Shown: piece after piece, positions 6,651-8,476 of the stretch
Layout of the letters: each line of letters starts with the position of its first letter
How positions within the stretch are numbered: the first letter of the stretch is position 1
Source of the DNA: Desulfobacterales bacterium
GTDB taxonomy: Bacteria > Desulfobacterota > Desulfobulbia > Desulfobulbales > Desulfocapsaceae
Length of the DNA stretch: 8,476 bases
Direction: 5' to 3'
Assembly: GCA_013042695.1 (NCBI GenBank)
Contig: JABDPQ010000172.1
Span: 1 to 8,476 of the forward strand
Notes under the pieces: model-generated
What the model was told of the DNA's origin: nothing
The model's input: the letters and a program-made list of their open reading frames with translations, nothing else
Databases searched by the model: none
Program-made: the position numbers and the translations under genes

Positions 6651-7138
6651 TGGAGAACAAAAAGAAATCATTTTCTCACTTTGACGATGCTGGCAATGCC
6701 CTCATGGTCGATGTCGGGGCCAAGCAGGAAACAGAGCGCATTGCGTATGCTGCGGGCTCAATTAAAATGAGTAGCGAAGCCTTTGAACTCGTAGAAAGCG
6801 GATCGATGAAAAAAGGCGATGTCCTTGGTGTTGCTCGTATAGCCGGAATTATGGCAGCGAAAAAGGTCGATGAATTGATTCCTCTTACTCATCCCCTGAT
6901 GATTACCAAGGTGGTCATTGATTTTGACCTGAATCACCAGGAAAATTCGATTGAGATCAGCTCGACAGTGGGAATATTCGGTAAAACAGGGGTAGAAATG
7001 GAAGCCCTGACTGCCGTTTCTGTTGCAGCTTTGACGATATATGATATGTGTAAAGCTGTGGATAAAAGTATGGTAATTAATAATATTCGTTTGCTCAAGA
7101 AGACAGGTGGAAAAAGCGGCATATTTATCCGAAAATAG
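6650..7138 (+). CDS. moaC: Cyclic pyranopterin monophosphate synthase (MoaC)
   Basis: MoaC converts the MoaA product into cyclic pyranopterin monophosphate, an early step of molybdenum cofactor synthesis. From ATG 6650 the protein has 162 residues, a normal length. MVDVGAKQET, the KKGDV segment with K55, LIPLTHPL with H81, GKTGVEMEAL with E116 and E118, and YDMCKA with D132 and K135 match the E. coli catalytic and binding residues. The usual cysteine of LIPLCHPL is threonine here (T80). The ATG overlaps the dnaJ stop as TGATG, and GAGAAG inside the end of dnaJ (6642-6647) can serve as Shine-Dalgarno, so translation is probably coupled. An adjacent GTG at 6647 would add one residue. No other moa gene is visible; the radical SAM gene upstream is not MoaA. 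Confidence 0.96.
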   Translation: MENKKKSFSHFDDAGNALMVDVGAKQETERIAYAAGSIKMSSEAFELVESGSMKKGDVLGVARIAGIMAAKKVDELIPLTHPLMITKVVIDFDLNHQENSIEISSTVGIFGKTGVEMEALTAVSVAALTIYDMCKAVDKSMVINNIRLLKKTGGKSGIFIRK

Positions 7139-7197
7139 GTAATGAGGAAGCTGTTCATTTTCACTGCGCCGATTATAGATAATAAAGGAGATTCCGA

Positions 7198-7560
7198 ATG
7201 GAGAAGAAGTTACTTGAAAAATTCAAGCAACAGCTTCAGGAGAAGCGGAACTTAATCATCAGCGAGGCAGATAAAACGCTTGCTGAGATGACAGATCAAA
7301 ACACCAATATACCTGATCCAAACGACAGAGCCACTATAGAGTCAGATCGCAGTTTCGAACTTCGTATCAGAGACAGAGAACGCAAGTTGCTGGCTAAAAT
7401 AGAGGAGGCACTCACTCGTATCGAGGATGGGGAATATGGCATCTGTGAGGCATGCGGCGATGATATCAACGTCAAACGCCTCGAAGCAAGACCCGTGACA
7501 ACATTGTGTATCGATTGCAAAACCGTACAGGAACAAAAGGAAAAAGCACAGGGACAATGA
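7198..7560 (+). CDS. DksA/TraR-family zinc-finger transcription factor
   Basis: Proteins of this family enter the RNA polymerase secondary channel and change promoter kinetics; DksA does so together with ppGpp. The 120-residue product has an N-terminal coiled-coil arm, the tip motif DPNDRA (40-45, equivalent to E. coli D71, D74 and A76), a second helix with RDRERKLLAKI, a C4 zinc finger (C83, C86, C104, C107) and a C-terminal helix. Residues matching E. coli ppGpp site 2 are kept: R60, L64, K67, R98 and K108. It lacks about 30 N-terminal residues of E. coli DksA, which is common in shorter relatives. AGGAG at 7186-7190 supports the ATG. A weak promoter-like pair (TGTTCA 7152-7157, TATAGA 7174-7179, 16 apart) lies just upstream. 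galT follows after 6 bases. Confidence 0.93.
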   Translation: MEKKLLEKFKQQLQEKRNLIISEADKTLAEMTDQNTNIPDPNDRATIESDRSFELRIRDRERKLLAKIEEALTRIEDGEYGICEACGDDINVKRLEARPVTTLCIDCKTVQEQKEKAQGQ

Positions 7561-7566
7561 TGCTCT

Positions 7567-8476
7567 ATGCCTGAGCTACGTAAAGACCCTGTCCTTGGGC
7601 GTTGGATTATCATCTCCAGGGAGCGGCAGAAAAGACCCACGGACTTCTTGATTGATGAGCCGAAAGTAATTGGCGGGTTCTGCCCCTTATGCCCGGGAAA
7701 TGAAAGTTCAACACCACCGGAAATTATTGCCTTACGCAACGGCACTCCTTCCACCTCCAACACGTCTGACTGGCAAGTACGCGTGGTGCCCAACAAATAT
7801 CCTGCCCTCATCATCGAGGGGGCCTTGGATAAGCAGGGGATCGGGCTTTATGACCGTATGAACGGAATCGGTGCCCACGAAGTCATCATCGAGACGCCTG
7901 GTCACAATGATCTTTTTTCAGAAATCCCACTGTCTCACATGTCATTAGTATTTAAAGCTTTCAGGGACAGGCTGAATGATCTTCAGAGAGACGAGAGATT
8001 TCACTATGTGATGATTTTCAAAAACCACGGTAAAGCTGCGGGGGCCTCACTTGAACATTCTCATTCCCAACTGATTGCCCTGCCGGTTTTGCCAAGAATG
8101 ATCGTTTCAGAATTGAGCGGAGCCCAGTCTTACTATCACTACAAAGACAGATGCATTTTCTGTGACATTATTAGACAGGAGATTGAGCAGGAAGAGAGAG
8201 TTGTCTGCCAGAATGATTCATTTATCTGCATTGCTCCTTTTGCGCCTCGTACACCTTTTGAGATGTGGATACTACCTAAAGTTCATTCATCCGGTTACTG
8301 CAACCTGAATGACTCAAGTCTATTCGATCTTTCTCAAGTATTTTCAGAATGTTTGCGTCGACTGAATTGCTGTATTCCTGGAGTACCCTACAATTTTGTT
8401 TTACATACCCAGCCTCTGAGGTCGGGTGAGTTGAAACATTATCATTACCATTTTGAGATTGTTCCGAAATTGACCT
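7567..8476 (+). CDS. galT: Galactose-1-phosphate uridylyltransferase, C-terminal end outside the window
   Basis: GalT exchanges UMP between UDP-glucose and galactose-1-phosphate in the Leloir pathway, through a uridylylated histidine. The frame runs from ATG 7567 to the window edge with 303 codons and no stop. The protein opens MPELRKDPVLGRWIIIS, typical of the family. The first metal pair is CPLC (C39, C42), with H104 a likely further ligand; the active site SLEHSHSQ gives H164, the nucleophile H166 and Q168. A second pair, CIFC (C196, C199), starts the C-terminal half, and HYHYHFEIVPKLT (291-303) is the conserved region near the end, so perhaps 30-50 residues are missing. The gene starts six bases after the DksA-like gene without a clear Shine-Dalgarno, suggesting coupled translation. 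Related nucleotidyltransferases of the HIT superfamily could use other sugar phosphates. No galE or galK is present. Confidence 0.93.
   Translation, partial: MPELRKDPVLGRWIIISRERQKRPTDFLIDEPKVIGGFCPLCPGNESSTPPEIIALRNGTPSTSNTSDWQVRVVPNKYPALIIEGALDKQGIGLYDRMNGIGAHEVIIETPGHNDLFSEIPLSHMSLVFKAFRDRLNDLQRDERFHYVMIFKNHGKAAGASLEHSHSQLIALPVLPRMIVSELSGAQSYYHYKDRCIFCDIIRQEIEQEERVVCQNDSFICIAPFAPRTPFEMWILPKVHSSGYCNLNDSSLFDLSQVFSECLRRLNCCIPGVPYNFVLHTQPLRSGELKHYHYHFEIVPKLT

Noticed and set aside
5508..6671. Long minus-strand open frames opposite dnaJ (5508-5999 and 6063-6671)
   Set aside because: They are antisense to a clear, complete DnaJ and show no family motif.
7296..7814. 172-codon minus-strand frame across the DksA-like gene and galT
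   Set aside because: It is antisense to two well-supported genes and has no recognisable motif.
1..8476. Mobile elements, CRISPR arrays, tRNA or rRNA genes
   Set aside because: No transposase, integrase, spaced repeats or recognisable RNA gene on reading both strands; the window is ordinary core genome.

Overview
The window looks like a bacterial chromosome of core genes. The protein families and their style (TatB/TatC pair, radical SAM maturase-like enzyme, DksA-like factor, GalT with two CxxC pairs) suggest an anaerobic Desulfobacterota-type organism, perhaps Desulfobulbales. That taxonomic guess is an inference from general resemblance; no rRNA or marker alignment was available. I see no insertion sequence, phage gene, CRISPR array, tRNA or rRNA.

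Left part (1-2109, + strand): the C-terminal end of an unrecognised conserved protein, a zinc-dependent nucleoside/tRNA-type deaminase, and a radical SAM protein with extra C-terminal cysteines suggesting an auxiliary Fe-S cluster. These three lie close together and are probably co-transcribed. The radical SAM gene ends 14 bases from the end of tatC, which runs the opposite way.

Middle part (2124-3398, - strand): tatB then tatC, encoding two of the three parts of the twin-arginine protein export system. No tatA is in the window. A 479-base divergent region (3399-3877) separates tatB from purA. It carries a near-consensus sigma-70 promoter for purA with an A/T-rich upstream stretch and a 9-base direct repeat around the -10 box.

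Right part (3878-8476, + strand): six co-directional genes, purA, rpoZ, dnaJ, moaC, a dksA-like gene and galT (cut by the window end). Gaps are 51, 58, -1, 59 and 6 bases and I find no obvious internal terminator, so they may form one transcription unit headed by the purA promoter. They supply AMP synthesis, RNA polymerase omega, a chaperone partner of DnaK, a molybdenum-cofactor step, a transcription factor acting on RNA polymerase, and sugar-nucleotide exchange. In E. coli, omega, DksA and PurA are each tied to the alarmone ppGpp, and the ppGpp-contact residues I can check are kept here. Other points worth a look are a hairpin between the Shine-Dalgarno sequence and start codon of dnaJ, an acidic tail for omega lying in the wrong frame, a Glu-to-Gln change in TatC and a Cys-to-Thr change in MoaC. 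I did not find a clearly new biological system; the radical SAM/deaminase pair is the best candidate for an unassigned function.
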